Source of the DNA: JAEXOD01 sp043805435
GTDB lineage: Bacteria; Bacteroidota; Ignavibacteria; Ignavibacteriales; Melioribacteraceae
Direction: 5' to 3'
NCBI GenBank assembly: GCA_043805435.1
Contig: JAZDHY010000069.1
Location: 72,456-136,455, forward strand
DNA: 64,000 bases
This document shows positions 44,949 through 55,023 of the stretch, one piece after another. The notes under the pieces were generated by a model that worked only from the letters and a program-made list of their open reading frames with translations, was not told the DNA's origin and searched no databases. The translations under genes and the position numbers were made by a program. Every line of letters begins with the position of its first letter. Position 1 is the first letter of the stretch.

Positions 44949-45656
44949 TCATCCTCTTTTTAATAATAATGCATTAAAACCAATATGTTTTTCAGCATTA
45001 AATTTAACAAACAAATTAGATTCGTGACTAATTCTTTTTAATATTTTTTTATAATAACTCTGCTCGTTGGATTTTAATTCGTCTTTTGAATTATTAAGTT
45101 TTCTTTTGCATTGCGAATAATACTCGCGTAATGTATGTGTTAAATCTTCGGATTTAATAAATTCAAATCCCAAATCACTATAATATTTAAGTAGTTCGTC
45201 GTAAAATATCGGCTCAATACCGGAGCTATAATAAGCTTCTTGTAAAAAAACAGGCAGTTCTTTTGTATTTGAAGTAATTTCGCCAACACACAAATAACCA
45301 CCCGGTTTTAATATTTTTTTTATTTCTTTAATAATCTTTCTTCTGTTTTCCAATGAAATTGAAGCTTGGGCATAAACCAAATCAAACGTATTTGGCTCAA
45401 AATCGGTACGTTCATAATCCATTATTTTAACTTTAACCGATTCGTCTCCTTCTAAAATCATATTGGCATTTAATAAGGAATCAAAATCGGGCACAATTAG
45501 ATAAACCGGTTTTTTGGTAGCAACAGCAAATCTCTGGGCTATTGGTTCACTAAACGTTCCTATTACAAGAACATCTAAATCTTCCAACTTTAAATTATCT
45601 TGCAAAAATCGTACTTGATTTTGAAGACCGGGCAAAAAAACTTCGTTATATTTCAT
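44949..45656 (-). CDS. SAM-dependent methyltransferase, class I
   Basis: The 235-aa protein has a Rossmann methyltransferase core with VLVIGTFSEPIAQRFA as motif I, FDLVYAQASIS as motif IV and EIKKILKPGGYLCVGEI as motif V. Motif I lacks the usual G.G.G glycines, which is unusual. The C-terminal 60 residues are basic and helical. The substrate cannot be read from sequence. It is sandwiched between the efflux operon (12-13 nt upstream) and the RlmD-like gene (1 nt downstream). Confidence 0.8.
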   Translation of the reverse strand: MKYNEVFLPGLQNQVRFLQDNLKLEDLDVLVIGTFSEPIAQRFAVATKKPVYLIVPDFDSLLNANMILEGDESVKVKIMDYERTDFEPNTFDLVYAQASISLENRRKIIKEIKKILKPGGYLCVGEITSNTKELPVFLQEAYYSSGIEPIFYDELLKYYSDLGFEFIKSEDLTHTLREYYSQCKRKLNNSKDELKSNEQSYYKKILKRISHESNLFVKFNAEKHIGFNALLLKRG

Positions 45657-45669
45657 TATTTTTCTTTTT

Positions 45670-47103
45670 TTAATATTTAATAAATGTTTTTCGTTCTAAA
45701 TTAGCAACTGCAATATTATAATCAATTAAAGCACTTAAACTATTTAATTTAGCATCGGTTAAGCGCAATTGCATCTGGGATAAATCGAAACTTGTAATAG
45801 TTCCGGTTTTAAATCTTTCTAACGATATATTGTAACTTTTTTCGGCAACTTCAACAGATCTGCTTAAAACTTCAACTCTTGCTTTTGCCGATTTTATTCT
45901 ATTTACTGCAGAACCAATTTCATTAATAATTGATTCCTTTAAATTGTTTCTATTTAATTCCTGTAATTTATAATTAGCTTCGGCCGCTTCAACTTCGCGG
46001 CTATTTTGTCCCCAATCCCAAACAGGCACCGAAACAGTTAAAACAACACTACGCGTATCGGCAAAATTATTAAATATTTTATCAAACTCCGAATCATTTT
46101 TATTAATACCGTAATTTGCAACTAAATTTGCTTTAATGGTTCTTTTGGAATCAACTTCATCAATATTTAAGCCGCTTAAATAAATTTCATCATCCGAATT
46201 CAAATAATCGGGTCTGTTTTTTAACGCACTTTCAATTGCTTCTTCTAAATCTATTTGAACTGTAACAAATTTAAGGTCTGCTTCAATATCAAAGTCATCG
46301 CTTAATGGCAGCCCAATTAAAAGTTTAAAGTTATTTTTTTCTTCCTGATAATTATTTTGAACATTTAATAGTTCGTTTTTTGCAGTAGCTAAATCAACTT
46401 CTAATTGAAGAGCTTCTACTTCGGCAATTAATCCTGCTTTTAGTTTGTTAGCAGCAGTGTTATACGATTCTTCTGTTTGATTTACTTTTTCGGTAGTAAT
46501 TTCAGCATTCTTTTTTAACTGAAATAATCTAAAAAAACTAGAAGTTACCTGATAAATAATATCTTTTTCGGTCTGGCTGTAATTACGCTGAGTTTTTTTT
46601 AAATTTAACTCGGCACGTTCTAAATTAGCCTTTTGTGAATTAAAAGTAAATAAAGGCTGTTGCAGACGAATACTTAAATTAGAAAAATAATCTTTTGTTT
46701 TTGGCGTATTATCACTAAACTGCTCTCGACCAAACATACTACCCACAACAGAAAAAGTACCGTTTGTGAATATTATGGGCTGATTAATATATAATCTTCC
46801 TTCTAACGTTGTGTAACCAACCGAATAAAATTGTTCGCTTCCCGTTGTTGTATTAAATTTACTTGCCAAACTTCGGTTATAATCCGGTAAATCAAACTCA
46901 AGATCCACAGAAGACATAAGACCAAGTTTTGCAGCTTCTAGACTTTTTTCTGAATTTATTAGTGAAAATTTTGCCGATTTAACATTGTAGCTTTCACCAA
47001 GTGCTATATCAATAGCATCCGTCAATTTTAACACTTGTTGCGAAGATACACAATTATTAATTAAAAGAAAGAATATTATTATCAAAAAACTTTTTTTATA
47101 CAT
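45670..47103 (-). CDS. TolC-family outer membrane efflux protein
   Basis: The 477-aa protein has a signal peptide (MYKKSFLIIIFFLLINNCVSS) and two OEP repeats of long helices with strand insertions (LKLTDAIDIALGESYNVKSA near the start; LEEAIESALKNRPD in the middle; FKTGTITSFDLSQMQLRL near the end). It forms the outer membrane channel of a tripartite pump with the permease and adaptor encoded just upstream. Confidence 0.93.
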   Translation of the reverse strand: MYKKSFLIIIFFLLINNCVSSQQVLKLTDAIDIALGESYNVKSAKFSLINSEKSLEAAKLGLMSSVDLEFDLPDYNRSLASKFNTTTGSEQFYSVGYTTLEGRLYINQPIIFTNGTFSVVGSMFGREQFSDNTPKTKDYFSNLSIRLQQPLFTFNSQKANLERAELNLKKTQRNYSQTEKDIIYQVTSSFFRLFQLKKNAEITTEKVNQTEESYNTAANKLKAGLIAEVEALQLEVDLATAKNELLNVQNNYQEEKNNFKLLIGLPLSDDFDIEADLKFVTVQIDLEEAIESALKNRPDYLNSDDEIYLSGLNIDEVDSKRTIKANLVANYGINKNDSEFDKIFNNFADTRSVVLTVSVPVWDWGQNSREVEAAEANYKLQELNRNNLKESIINEIGSAVNRIKSAKARVEVLSRSVEVAEKSYNISLERFKTGTITSFDLSQMQLRLTDAKLNSLSALIDYNIAVANLERKTFIKY

Positions 47104-47140
47104 TTATCACCTCGTATAGGATATACAATAATTAAGCACA

Positions 47141-48439
47141 TTACTCATAGCGTAACGATTCGATTGGGTCTTTATCAGCGGCTTTTTTTGCCGGATAAAT
47201 CCCAAAAATCAATCCAACACAAACAGAAACAACAAATGCCAGTATAACAGAAAAAGGAGTAATAATTGTCCTCCATTCCGCATAACTTGTTATTACAGAA
47301 GTTAAGATGTATCCCGTTATAATTCCTAACAAACCACCCACAATACTTATAATTACCGCTTCATACATAAATTGCCCCAACACATCATTGCGTGTTGCGC
47401 CAATTGCCCGCCTAATTCCAATCTCTCTGGTTCTTTCTAAAATATTGGCAAGCATAATATTCATAATTCCTATTCCGCCAACCAATAAAGAAATACCTGC
47501 TATTGCACCCATAACAACATTAAATATTTTTTGGGTTTTTTGCTTTTGGGCAAGCAATTGTTCGGGAATAACAACCTCATAATCAATTGTGCCATAATGT
47601 TTGCGATATAAAATTCGTCCTATCAAAACAGCAGTTTCCTGTACCGATTTTCCCTCTTTAACTTTTACAGTAAGCTGAGTAATAGCTTTTCTATCAATAA
47701 CATTTACCGACTGGTTGTCTCCAAAATAGAAAAAGAAACCACTCATCGATTCCTCTTCTTTTTTTGGTTTTTCAATTTTATAACTCATTGTAGTTATAGG
47801 GACATATATATCGCCATTAAAATCGCGCAGGCCTAATTTATCCATTCCAACCGAAGAAATATTTTTGGATGCCAAAACTCCTATTATGCTGAACCAGGTA
47901 GTACCGATTTTAATTTTTTTACCAATCGGGTCTTCAAACTTAAACAATTTATCTTTAATGCCGTAACCTATTACACAAACAGGCGAATAATTATCCATAT
48001 GCGGTTTTTGAAAAAAAGAACCCAAATACAACTGCGAGTTAAAAGTTTGCGGATAATTTTCTGTTGTGCCAATTATTTTTGTTTCCAAAAATTCCGACTT
48101 ATACCTTACCTGCAGCTCATATTCCAACTGTGGTGTAACCGATTCGACAAAAGGATTAATCAAACTGATTGAATTAGCATCTTTAAGATTAAGCCCGGGT
48201 GAAAAAGATGCTTTTTTATTGTTGCTGCTTTTTGGTATTTTTTTTTGGTTGATAATAATATTGTTTGTGCCAAGCAATTCAATTTGTTCTAAAGTTTCCT
48301 GACGCGCACCTTCTCCAATTGAAAGCATTGCAATAACTGCACCCACACCAAAAATAATTCCCAACATGGTTAATGAAGTGCGTAATTTATTTGACCTTAA
48401 TTCTGTCAAGCCTATTTTAAAATTTTCAATCTTTTTCAT
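47141..48439 (-). CDS. MacB-like ABC transporter permease (FtsX domain)
   Basis: The 432-aa protein starts with a membrane helix in LRTSLTMLGIIFGVGAVIA and the IGEGARQ segment. A MacB periplasmic core of about 230 residues and three C-terminal helices follow, with ERTREIGIRRAIGA, the FtsX coupling region. It has no ATPase domain, unlike full MacB, and no ABC ATPase gene is in the operon. The pump must borrow an ATPase encoded elsewhere. It likely exports a drug, peptide or lipid with the adjacent adaptor and TolC protein. Confidence 0.92.
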   Translation of the reverse strand: MKKIENFKIGLTELRSNKLRTSLTMLGIIFGVGAVIAMLSIGEGARQETLEQIELLGTNNIIINQKKIPKSSNNKKASFSPGLNLKDANSISLINPFVESVTPQLEYELQVRYKSEFLETKIIGTTENYPQTFNSQLYLGSFFQKPHMDNYSPVCVIGYGIKDKLFKFEDPIGKKIKIGTTWFSIIGVLASKNISSVGMDKLGLRDFNGDIYVPITTMSYKIEKPKKEEESMSGFFFYFGDNQSVNVIDRKAITQLTVKVKEGKSVQETAVLIGRILYRKHYGTIDYEVVIPEQLLAQKQKTQKIFNVVMGAIAGISLLVGGIGIMNIMLANILERTREIGIRRAIGATRNDVLGQFMYEAVIISIVGGLLGIITGYILTSVITSYAEWRTIITPFSVILAFVVSVCVGLIFGIYPAKKAADKDPIESLRYE

Positions 48440-48444
48440 AACTT

Positions 48445-49812
48445 TTAATTTGGGATTCCGGAATTGTTTTTATTAGGTACATCGTTTTCTGTTGAAATAA
48501 CTGTCGGATCGCGTAATAGAATAACGTCACCATTTTTAATGCCTTTTTTTATTACAACAAAATCTTCACTTTTTTCACCAATTTCTACAGATTTTTCATC
48601 GTACGAAGAGCCGTCTTTAACATAAACAACTTTTTTCCCTTTTTTTTCAAAAACCCCTTCTTGGGGAATATAAATAACATTGGGTATTTCATTCATAACA
48701 ATCTTATTTGATGTAGTCATACCCGGTTTTAGAATTTTTGAACGCCCGTTAATATCCACAGATATTTCAAAAACCTTTATATTGGGGTCGTTCCCTTTTT
48801 GTTTTCCCAAAGAAGCAACGGTACCTATACTGCCTGTAAATGTGCTATCCTGAAAAGCGTCAAGCTTAACTATTACTTTATTTCCGTTTTTTACTTTACT
48901 TACATCAACTTCGTTAACAGTTGTTAAACTTTGCATAGATGAAAGATCGGGAAGCGTTACAATAGTTGCACCACCCCAGGGAGTATCGCCAATAGCATAT
49001 TTTCTTCCATCGTTGGACCAGTTAGAACTATAAACGACCAATCCTTCGGCAGGCGCTGTTAAAGTTAACGCATCCAAGTCCCTTTTTGCATCCGTTAGGT
49101 CATTATTCCTTTGTTTAATTTCAATATCCATTTTTTTAAGTTCTGAACCTTGTATGATTTTTTTAGATTCAAATTCTTGTTTGGTCTGCAAATAGCTTAA
49201 TTCGTTTTTTTGATGATTAAGTTTTGCTTCGCGCTGTTTAACGTCTGCCTCAAATTTCATCTGTTCCAAATTAAGTTTACTAAGTTCATAGCTTAATTCT
49301 GCACTTTTTAATTGCGACTGCATTTGAGCATCAGAAGACATGTGATTTGCCAATAATTTGTCTTTATCGCTTAAAGCTATTTCCAACTTTGATTCCTCTT
49401 CCTGCACTTTAGCTAAAGCTTCCGTGGGATCAAATTTTACCAAAACATCACCTGCTTTAACATACTGTCCTTCGGGTATTAAATAAACTATTTTTAATGT
49501 ACCTCTTATCCTGGGAGCTGATACAGTTAACGAATTTTTGGCCATCAATTCACCGCTTTCCGTTAAAGTAACTAAAAATTGTCCGCGTTTGGCTGTATAT
49601 TCGGGTATTTCATCTCCACTAACCGCACTGCTTTTAAATGTATAAACCACAAAAGCAATTATTATTATAAGCAGTCCTGCCAAAAAATATTTATTTCTTA
49701 AAAATTTTGGGACTTTGTATTTTTCCAACAAAGCCAATTTTACATCAATAGCATTCAAAAAGGATTTTACTTTTATTATTCCTTTTTGTTTAATCTTATT
49801 ATTGTTCATCAT
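48445..49812 (-). CDS. Efflux periplasmic adaptor (HlyD/MacA-like membrane fusion protein)
   Basis: Start at ATG 49812, with ATG 49809 equally possible; TAGGAC precedes both. After a cytoplasmic N-terminus and one membrane helix (about 45-65), the protein has a lipoyl half (EGQYVKAGDVLVKFDP), a long coiled-coil hairpin (about 130-245), the returning lipoyl half (LTAPAEGLVVY) and beta-barrel domains. At 455 aa it is typical of MacA-type adaptors. It is first in the operon with the permease (5 nt after) and TolC protein. Confidence 0.92.
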   Translation of the reverse strand: MMNNNKIKQKGIIKVKSFLNAIDVKLALLEKYKVPKFLRNKYFLAGLLIIIIAFVVYTFKSSAVSGDEIPEYTAKRGQFLVTLTESGELMAKNSLTVSAPRIRGTLKIVYLIPEGQYVKAGDVLVKFDPTEALAKVQEEESKLEIALSDKDKLLANHMSSDAQMQSQLKSAELSYELSKLNLEQMKFEADVKQREAKLNHQKNELSYLQTKQEFESKKIIQGSELKKMDIEIKQRNNDLTDAKRDLDALTLTAPAEGLVVYSSNWSNDGRKYAIGDTPWGGATIVTLPDLSSMQSLTTVNEVDVSKVKNGNKVIVKLDAFQDSTFTGSIGTVASLGKQKGNDPNIKVFEISVDINGRSKILKPGMTTSNKIVMNEIPNVIYIPQEGVFEKKGKKVVYVKDGSSYDEKSVEIGEKSEDFVVIKKGIKNGDVILLRDPTVISTENDVPNKNNSGIPN

Positions 49813-49931
49813 GTGTCCTACCAAATTTTTATCTGTTTAGTATTTTTTTGACCAAGGTTTAAATTTATTGGAAATATAATTTAAATGATAGTGAAATAAT
49901 GTTCTCTATATCAATTTATTATAATTATTTG

Positions 49932-49952
49932 TAGTTTAAAATACTTAAACTA
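49932..49952. promoter_or_regulatory. Short perfect palindrome upstream of the TPR gene
   Basis: TAGTTTAA, five bases, TTAAACTA lies 16 bp before ATG 49968 in the divergent region shared with the efflux operon. It may be an operator, but AT-rich palindromes of 8 bp arise easily. Confidence 0.25.
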
Positions 49953-49967
49953 TAAATAATTCAATTT

Positions 49968-51107
49968 ATGAATCTATTTTTGCATGCAATTTTTCTTTTT
50001 TTTGTTTGCGGTAATATTTTCCCACAAACTACCCGCTTTGATTCCCTAATATCTTCCGGAATTAATCAGATTTATAGCATCAATTTTAATGATGCCGAAA
50101 AAACTTTTTTAATTGTTGAAAAAGAATACCCAAATCATCCGGCCGGTAAATTTTTTGACGCAATGATTATTTGGTGGAAAATTATGCTCGAGTTGGATAA
50201 TAAATATTATGATGACACATTATATTTAAAATTGGGAGAAGTGATTGATTTTTGTGATGAACTTTTGGATAAAAATTCCAACAATGTTGACGCTGTTTTT
50301 TTTAAAGGCGGTGCTTTGGGATTTAGGGGAAGATTATTAGCTTATCGTGAAAGTTGGTTTAAAGCCGCCATGGATGGTAAAGAGGCATTGCCTTTAGTAA
50401 AAAGGACTTACGAATTGGATCACTCAAATGTTGATGTGCAGCTTGGGTTTGGAATTTATAACTATTACATAGATATTATTCCACAAAAATATCCTGCTAC
50501 TAAAGCACTGTTACTGTTTTTCCCAAAAGGTGATAAAGAAAAAGGACTTAAACAACTAAATCATGTTGCCGCTAGTGGTAAATATACACAAATTGAAGCC
50601 AAATATTTTTTATGCGGTATTTATTATCAGTACGAACATAATTTTGATGCCGCACTTTCAATAATAACCGAACTTTGTTTTTCTTTTCCAAACAATCCGG
50701 CATTTCAAAAATACAGGGGCAGGGTTCTAAATGCTCAAAAAAAATATATCGAATCTGAAAAACTATACAAAGATATATTAAATAAATGCAGCTTAAACTA
50801 TTCAGGTTATAATAAAAATATTAAACGCGAGGCTAATTATTATTTGGGTTATATTAATTTTACCAATAAAAAATATACAGAAGCAATTCCATATTTGGAA
50901 GAAAGTAAAAACTTATCTTTACAAATGGATAAATATAAAGATACCGATCTCAAAATAAATTCAATTTTGCATTTAGCAATGTGCTATGATACTCAAAACG
51001 ATACTAAAAAATCAGCACTATTATATAATTTAGTTTTAGATATGGATGATAAAAACAATTCCCATAAAAAAGCTGAAAAATACTTAGGAACTCCATTCAA
51101 ACCCTAA
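49968..51107 (+). CDS. Exported TPR-repeat protein
   Basis: The 379-aa protein has a signal peptide (MNLFLHAIFLFFVCGNIFPQ), then helical repeats over the whole length. TPR-like units are clearest at the C-terminus (REANYYLGYINFTNKKYTEA, INSILHLAMCYDTQNDTKK) and near 190-230 (GLKQLNHVAASGKYTQIEA). The N-terminal half resembles a group of uncharacterised Bacteroidota TPR proteins. It converges on the PorV/PorQ-like gene with 15 nt between stops. Role unknown; protein-protein scaffold in the periplasm is inferred. Confidence 0.85.
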   Translation: MNLFLHAIFLFFVCGNIFPQTTRFDSLISSGINQIYSINFNDAEKTFLIVEKEYPNHPAGKFFDAMIIWWKIMLELDNKYYDDTLYLKLGEVIDFCDELLDKNSNNVDAVFFKGGALGFRGRLLAYRESWFKAAMDGKEALPLVKRTYELDHSNVDVQLGFGIYNYYIDIIPQKYPATKALLLFFPKGDKEKGLKQLNHVAASGKYTQIEAKYFLCGIYYQYEHNFDAALSIITELCFSFPNNPAFQKYRGRVLNAQKKYIESEKLYKDILNKCSLNYSGYNKNIKREANYYLGYINFTNKKYTEAIPYLEESKNLSLQMDKYKDTDLKINSILHLAMCYDTQNDTKKSALLYNLVLDMDDKNNSHKKAEKYLGTPFKP

Positions 51108-51122
51108 CAGGCAATTTTATTA

Positions 51123-52058
51123 TTATAAAAATGTCGTCGAAATCCCTATTCTATGCATTCCGCCAACTTCACCAAGTGACGAAAAAGCGTAATCAAATTT
51201 ATAATCACCTATTGTAAGACCAAGACCAATACTAATACCCGCAATGCCTGTTGATGAACCAATTTTAAGATCTTTCCTGCGTGCATTATCATAACCGACT
51301 CTAATTTTTATAGGTTTGCTTAATTTAATTTCACTTCCAACTACAAACTGCTGAAACCGTTTTGAAAAAGTATCATACTTGTCGTTTAACTTATTAAAAG
51401 AAATAGAAAAAGTAAAGGGCGTATGATCAAGTTCTTTAGACACTCCAAAACGAACATCTAACGGCAAGTCTTCTTTTTTATCATAATATGATGAAAGTTG
51501 AGTACCGCAATTTAATACTGCAAATCCAAAAGCCCATTTTTTATTAGGAATTAAATATTGCAATCCAAGATCCAAAGCCAAGCCGGATGAAGATTTAGTA
51601 TCAATACTTGAATAAATAAATTTAATATTTGATCCATAATAAAAATTATCGGCTAATTTACCTGCATAACCAACCAAAAACGCAATATCTCCTGCACCAA
51701 ACTCGCCGGTACGATTGCCAAATTGGTCTGCTTTGTCAAACGAACCATAATTTATATATGTTATGCCGGCTGAAAAACGTCCCCAATCTTTAATTTCCAT
51801 AGATCCGGCAATACTTGCCGAATTAATATCTAACACATGTTTTAAAAACGAAAAGGAAACAGGATTGTTTTCTAAAGTAGCTATTCCTGCGGGATTATAA
51901 AACATTACGTTTGGATCGTCATAATTTGCCACAAAACTACCAGCCATTGCGGCGGCACGCGGACTTGCATCCAATCTTAAAAACTCGTAAATATTTTGTG
52001 CAAAAGCACTATTTGAAACAAATATAATAAAAATTATTAAATATTTTTTTATGTTCAT
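51123..52058 (-). CDS. PorV/PorQ family outer membrane protein (T9SS-associated)
   Basis: Start at ATG 52058, 5 nt after GAGGA; the longer frame has an unrelated leader. The 311-aa product has a signal peptide (MNIKKYLIIFIIFVSNSAFA). The PorV/PorQ signature follows: FLRLDASPRAAAMAGSFVA and MFYNPAGIATLENN. The rest is amphipathic beta-strands of an FadL-like barrel. PorV shuttles T9SS cargo to the attachment complex; PorQ is a related component. It supports active type IX secretion in this organism, which would serve the sorted propellers at 9, 30 and 32 kb. Which of the two functions applies is not decided. Confidence 0.88.
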   Translation of the reverse strand: MNIKKYLIIFIIFVSNSAFAQNIYEFLRLDASPRAAAMAGSFVANYDDPNVMFYNPAGIATLENNPVSFSFLKHVLDINSASIAGSMEIKDWGRFSAGITYINYGSFDKADQFGNRTGEFGAGDIAFLVGYAGKLADNFYYGSNIKFIYSSIDTKSSSGLALDLGLQYLIPNKKWAFGFAVLNCGTQLSSYYDKKEDLPLDVRFGVSKELDHTPFTFSISFNKLNDKYDTFSKRFQQFVVGSEIKLSKPIKIRVGYDNARRKDLKIGSSTGIAGISIGLGLTIGDYKFDYAFSSLGEVGGMHRIGISTTFL

Positions 52059-52337
52059 AAAATCCTCAATTTTCAAACTAAATTTTAAACATATAAAATG
52101 ATAAAGACAAGCCAATATTTAATACAAATATACGGATTTTGCATACTAAATTAAAATTTAATATAAATCTTTTATTTTTTTGTTAATCCCATCAAATTTT
52201 TATTAAAATCATTAGTTTGTTAAAGTTAAAAATGATATTATTTAATAAAATAAATACTGCATATATTTGTTTTTTTCAATATATTATCAACAACAAATAA
52301 ATATGCTCCCCTTAATAACAAAATGCGGTGTTTGAAA

Positions 52338-53591
52338 ATGATAAATTTTGTAATAGTACATTCAACTTTTGAATCTATTGATTCTATAAGTTTAAGATTA
52401 GCCAAATTTTTGGAAAAATTTTCCAAAAGCGAAAATATTTCAGCACCAGAATTTATCAGTTCTGTTTTACCTGACGATAAAGTTAAAATTTTAAACTCAG
52501 CCCCTTTGATAATTATGGCGACAACGGGTGGAGTTGAGCAAATTGCTGCAAAACTAATAAAAGACTCCTTATTGCCAATTTTATTAATTGCACCAAATCA
52601 AAAAAACGCAGTTGCTGCTTCCTTAGAAATTTATTCATGTTACAAACATAAAAACAATTTTATACTAAAATATATTAATAATGTCGAGCAGTTATCAAAA
52701 CAGCTGAATAATTTTACTGTTGTTGCCGATACAATTATTAAAATTAACAAAGTAATTTTTGGTTCAATTGGTTCTCCATCCGACTGGCTTTTAACATCAC
52801 AAAATGTAACTAAGTTTGGCAGCTTTTATACAAAAATTGTAAATATTTCCACAAATGAATTAATTGAAGAAGTTTCCGGCATTCCGGATAATGATGTTCA
52901 GCTTACTGAATTTAACAATCATTTGTCTGTGTGTAAAAACGAGCACGTATCAAATAGTTCCATAACCAATTCTGGTAAAGTATATGTTGCGTTAAACAAA
53001 ATTATTGACAAATATAAACTTAATGCTTTATCTATTAGATGCTTCGACCTGCTGGATCATAACTATACCTCGTGCATGGCGTTAAGTTATTTAAACGATA
53101 ACGGGATTGTGGCCGGCTGCGAAGGTGATTTACACGCAACTTTTTCAATGATGATTGCAGCTTATTTAACAGCCCGGCCAAGCTGGATGGCTAACCCTTC
53201 TTCCATTAATTTTGAAGATAACAGCATAACATTTGCACATTGTTCAACTCCGTTAAAGGTACTAATGCCGGATTCTATTGAGCTTAATACACATATGGAA
53301 TCGGGGTTAAGTGTGGCCGTTGAAGGCGAGCTGCCGGCGGGAGAAGTTTCGATTTTTAGAACCGGCGGAAATTTTGATAAAATGCTGTTAATTACCGGCC
53401 GACTTATTCAATCTAATATGGGCGACCCAAATTTATGCCGCACTCAGGCAATTATTACTCTTGACGGAAATTTGAATAAATGGCTTGAAAACAGTTTAGG
53501 TAATCATCAAGTAATTGTTTTTAGCGATATCTCAAGTAAACTTAAAACATTTTGCCGCTTAACTAATATTGAGTTGATTGAGGTTGAATAA
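52338..53591 (+). CDS. L-fucose/L-arabinose isomerase-like protein
   Basis: I use ATG 52338 (MINFVIVHSTFESID); ATG 52323 is possible. The 417-aa protein has the C-terminal fold of fucose isomerases: LSIRCFDLLDH, ALSYLNDNGIVAGCEGDLHA, ANPSSINFEDNSITFAHCS, HMESGLSVAVEGELPAGEVS and a closing GNHQVIVFSD. Conserved Glu, Asp and His residues in these motifs could bind the Mn ion. The N-terminal half is short and lacks strong match to known sugar isomerases. No kinase, aldolase or transporter for deoxysugars is adjacent, so the substrate is open. Confidence 0.75.
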   Translation: MINFVIVHSTFESIDSISLRLAKFLEKFSKSENISAPEFISSVLPDDKVKILNSAPLIIMATTGGVEQIAAKLIKDSLLPILLIAPNQKNAVAASLEIYSCYKHKNNFILKYINNVEQLSKQLNNFTVVADTIIKINKVIFGSIGSPSDWLLTSQNVTKFGSFYTKIVNISTNELIEEVSGIPDNDVQLTEFNNHLSVCKNEHVSNSSITNSGKVYVALNKIIDKYKLNALSIRCFDLLDHNYTSCMALSYLNDNGIVAGCEGDLHATFSMMIAAYLTARPSWMANPSSINFEDNSITFAHCSTPLKVLMPDSIELNTHMESGLSVAVEGELPAGEVSIFRTGGNFDKMLLITGRLIQSNMGDPNLCRTQAIITLDGNLNKWLENSLGNHQVIVFSDISSKLKTFCRLTNIELIEVE

Positions 53592-53641
53592 CCGGTTTAC
53601 GGAATAGAATCTTGGCGCAAAAGACATGTTTTTGCAAAAAT

Positions 53642-53714
53642 AATGCAAATATATAACTAATTCCCTTGACAAATAGTGTTTTAAAGCCTATTATTGTAAA
53701 ATAAATGCAAATAT
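53642..53714 (+). promoter_or_regulatory. Near-consensus sigma70-type promoter of the RloA/RloB operon with flanking direct repeats
   Basis: TTGACA (53666-53671), exactly 17 nt, TATTAT (53689-53694). This is far closer to consensus than the other promoter candidates in the window. The 11-mer AATGCAAATAT occurs at 53642-53652 and again at 53704-53714, one copy on each side of the promoter, a layout expected of a repressor operator pair. Confidence 0.6.
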
Positions 53715-53736
53715 TTATATTCTATAGGCTACGATT

Positions 53737-55023
53737 ATGTTAATTTCATTTAAGGTTACAAATTTTCGTTCTATTAGCGAACCGCTTAAAATTGATTTTT
53801 CCCTTTCAACACGGTTAAAAAAAAATGATTTACCACAAAATTACAGTAATGTAAATAAAAACAATTTACTTAACTGCTTAATAATGTATGGTCGAAACGC
53901 TTCCGGTAAAAGCAATATACTTGAAGCATTACACACGTTGAAATCATTAGTTATAAATTCGGCCAATCTGAAACATAACGAAAAAATACTTGAATACCAG
54001 CCATTTGTTTTTGAACAAAACAAAGAAACAGCACCAACTGAATTTGAGATTGTTTTTTTTGGAAAGAACAATATAAAATTTAATTATTCAGTTAAATATC
54101 TTTCGGATAAAATAATTTTCGAATCTTTATATTTCTTTCCAAAAGACGTTACCGCAAAATTATTTGAACGAAATGACGACAAATTTACCTATGGCGAGTA
54201 TTTTAAGGGCGATAAAAAAAACATAGAGGAATATATTTTACCTAATCAATTATTCCTATCAAAAAGTGCAAGCAGTAATATTGAACACTTAAAGGATGCA
54301 TATTTGTTTTTTACAAACATCAGTTGTGCCGATAACACTTCCCTAATGGATGGTCCATTATCAAGAGCAATTCACGAGATATTTTTTGAATTTGAGTTTT
54401 TGAAAAAGAATTTAATTAATTTGTTAAAGGCTTCTGACACTAATATTACCGATTTAGCAGCCGTAAATAAATCATCAGTAGATGGTTTATTATTTTTTAG
54501 CAGCACACACTCTGATCGTAGTGGTGAATATTTAGGACAACATGAATCAAAAATTTCAAGCAAACATCCATTTTTTAATAACGGGGAATTAATGGGTAGC
54601 AGAAATATTGATTTTACCGAAGAATCCAATGGCACAAAAAAATTATCAACTGTTGCGACTTTAATTCTAAAAGGTCTTTTTAATGGTAATGTTATTGTAA
54701 TTGATGAACTTGATAAAAGCCTTCATCCGCAATTGACTAAAATGTTAATAAAACTGTTCCACTCTAAAAAAAACAACCCCAATAATGCTCAGCTCATTTT
54801 TTCAACTCATGATAGTTCGTTATTAGATTTAGAGTTATTTAGAAGAGATCAGATTTTATTTGTGGATAAAACATACGAAGGGAATACGTTTGCATATAAA
54901 CTAAGCGACTTTAAAAAAACAAGAAATAATATTCCACTTGACAGGTGGTACCTAAGTGGAAGATTTGATGCAGTTCCTGTTTTAACTGATTTTGAGGTGG
55001 ATTTCGAAAATGTTAAATTATAA
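53737..55023 (+). CDS. rloA: RloA-like AAA ATPase (AAA_15/AAA_21)
   Basis: The 428-aa protein begins with MLISFKVTNFRSI, the usual start of SMC/OLD-like ATPases. Walker A GRNASGKSN lies at 52-60; Walker B VIVIDELDKSLHP has Asp323-Glu324; a QLIFSTHDSSLL H-loop follows. The insert between is about 230 residues. A C-terminal GRFDAVP is typical of RloA-type proteins paired with RloB. Such ATPase plus Toprim-like pairs are found in restriction and phage-defence islands and are akin in plan to PARIS (AriA/AriB). The next gene overlaps by 14 nt. Confidence 0.9.
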   Translation: MLISFKVTNFRSISEPLKIDFSLSTRLKKNDLPQNYSNVNKNNLLNCLIMYGRNASGKSNILEALHTLKSLVINSANLKHNEKILEYQPFVFEQNKETAPTEFEIVFFGKNNIKFNYSVKYLSDKIIFESLYFFPKDVTAKLFERNDDKFTYGEYFKGDKKNIEEYILPNQLFLSKSASSNIEHLKDAYLFFTNISCADNTSLMDGPLSRAIHEIFFEFEFLKKNLINLLKASDTNITDLAAVNKSSVDGLLFFSSTHSDRSGEYLGQHESKISSKHPFFNNGELMGSRNIDFTEESNGTKKLSTVATLILKGLFNGNVIVIDELDKSLHPQLTKMLIKLFHSKKNNPNNAQLIFSTHDSSLLDLELFRRDQILFVDKTYEGNTFAYKLSDFKKTRNNIPLDRWYLSGRFDAVPVLTDFEVDFENVKL

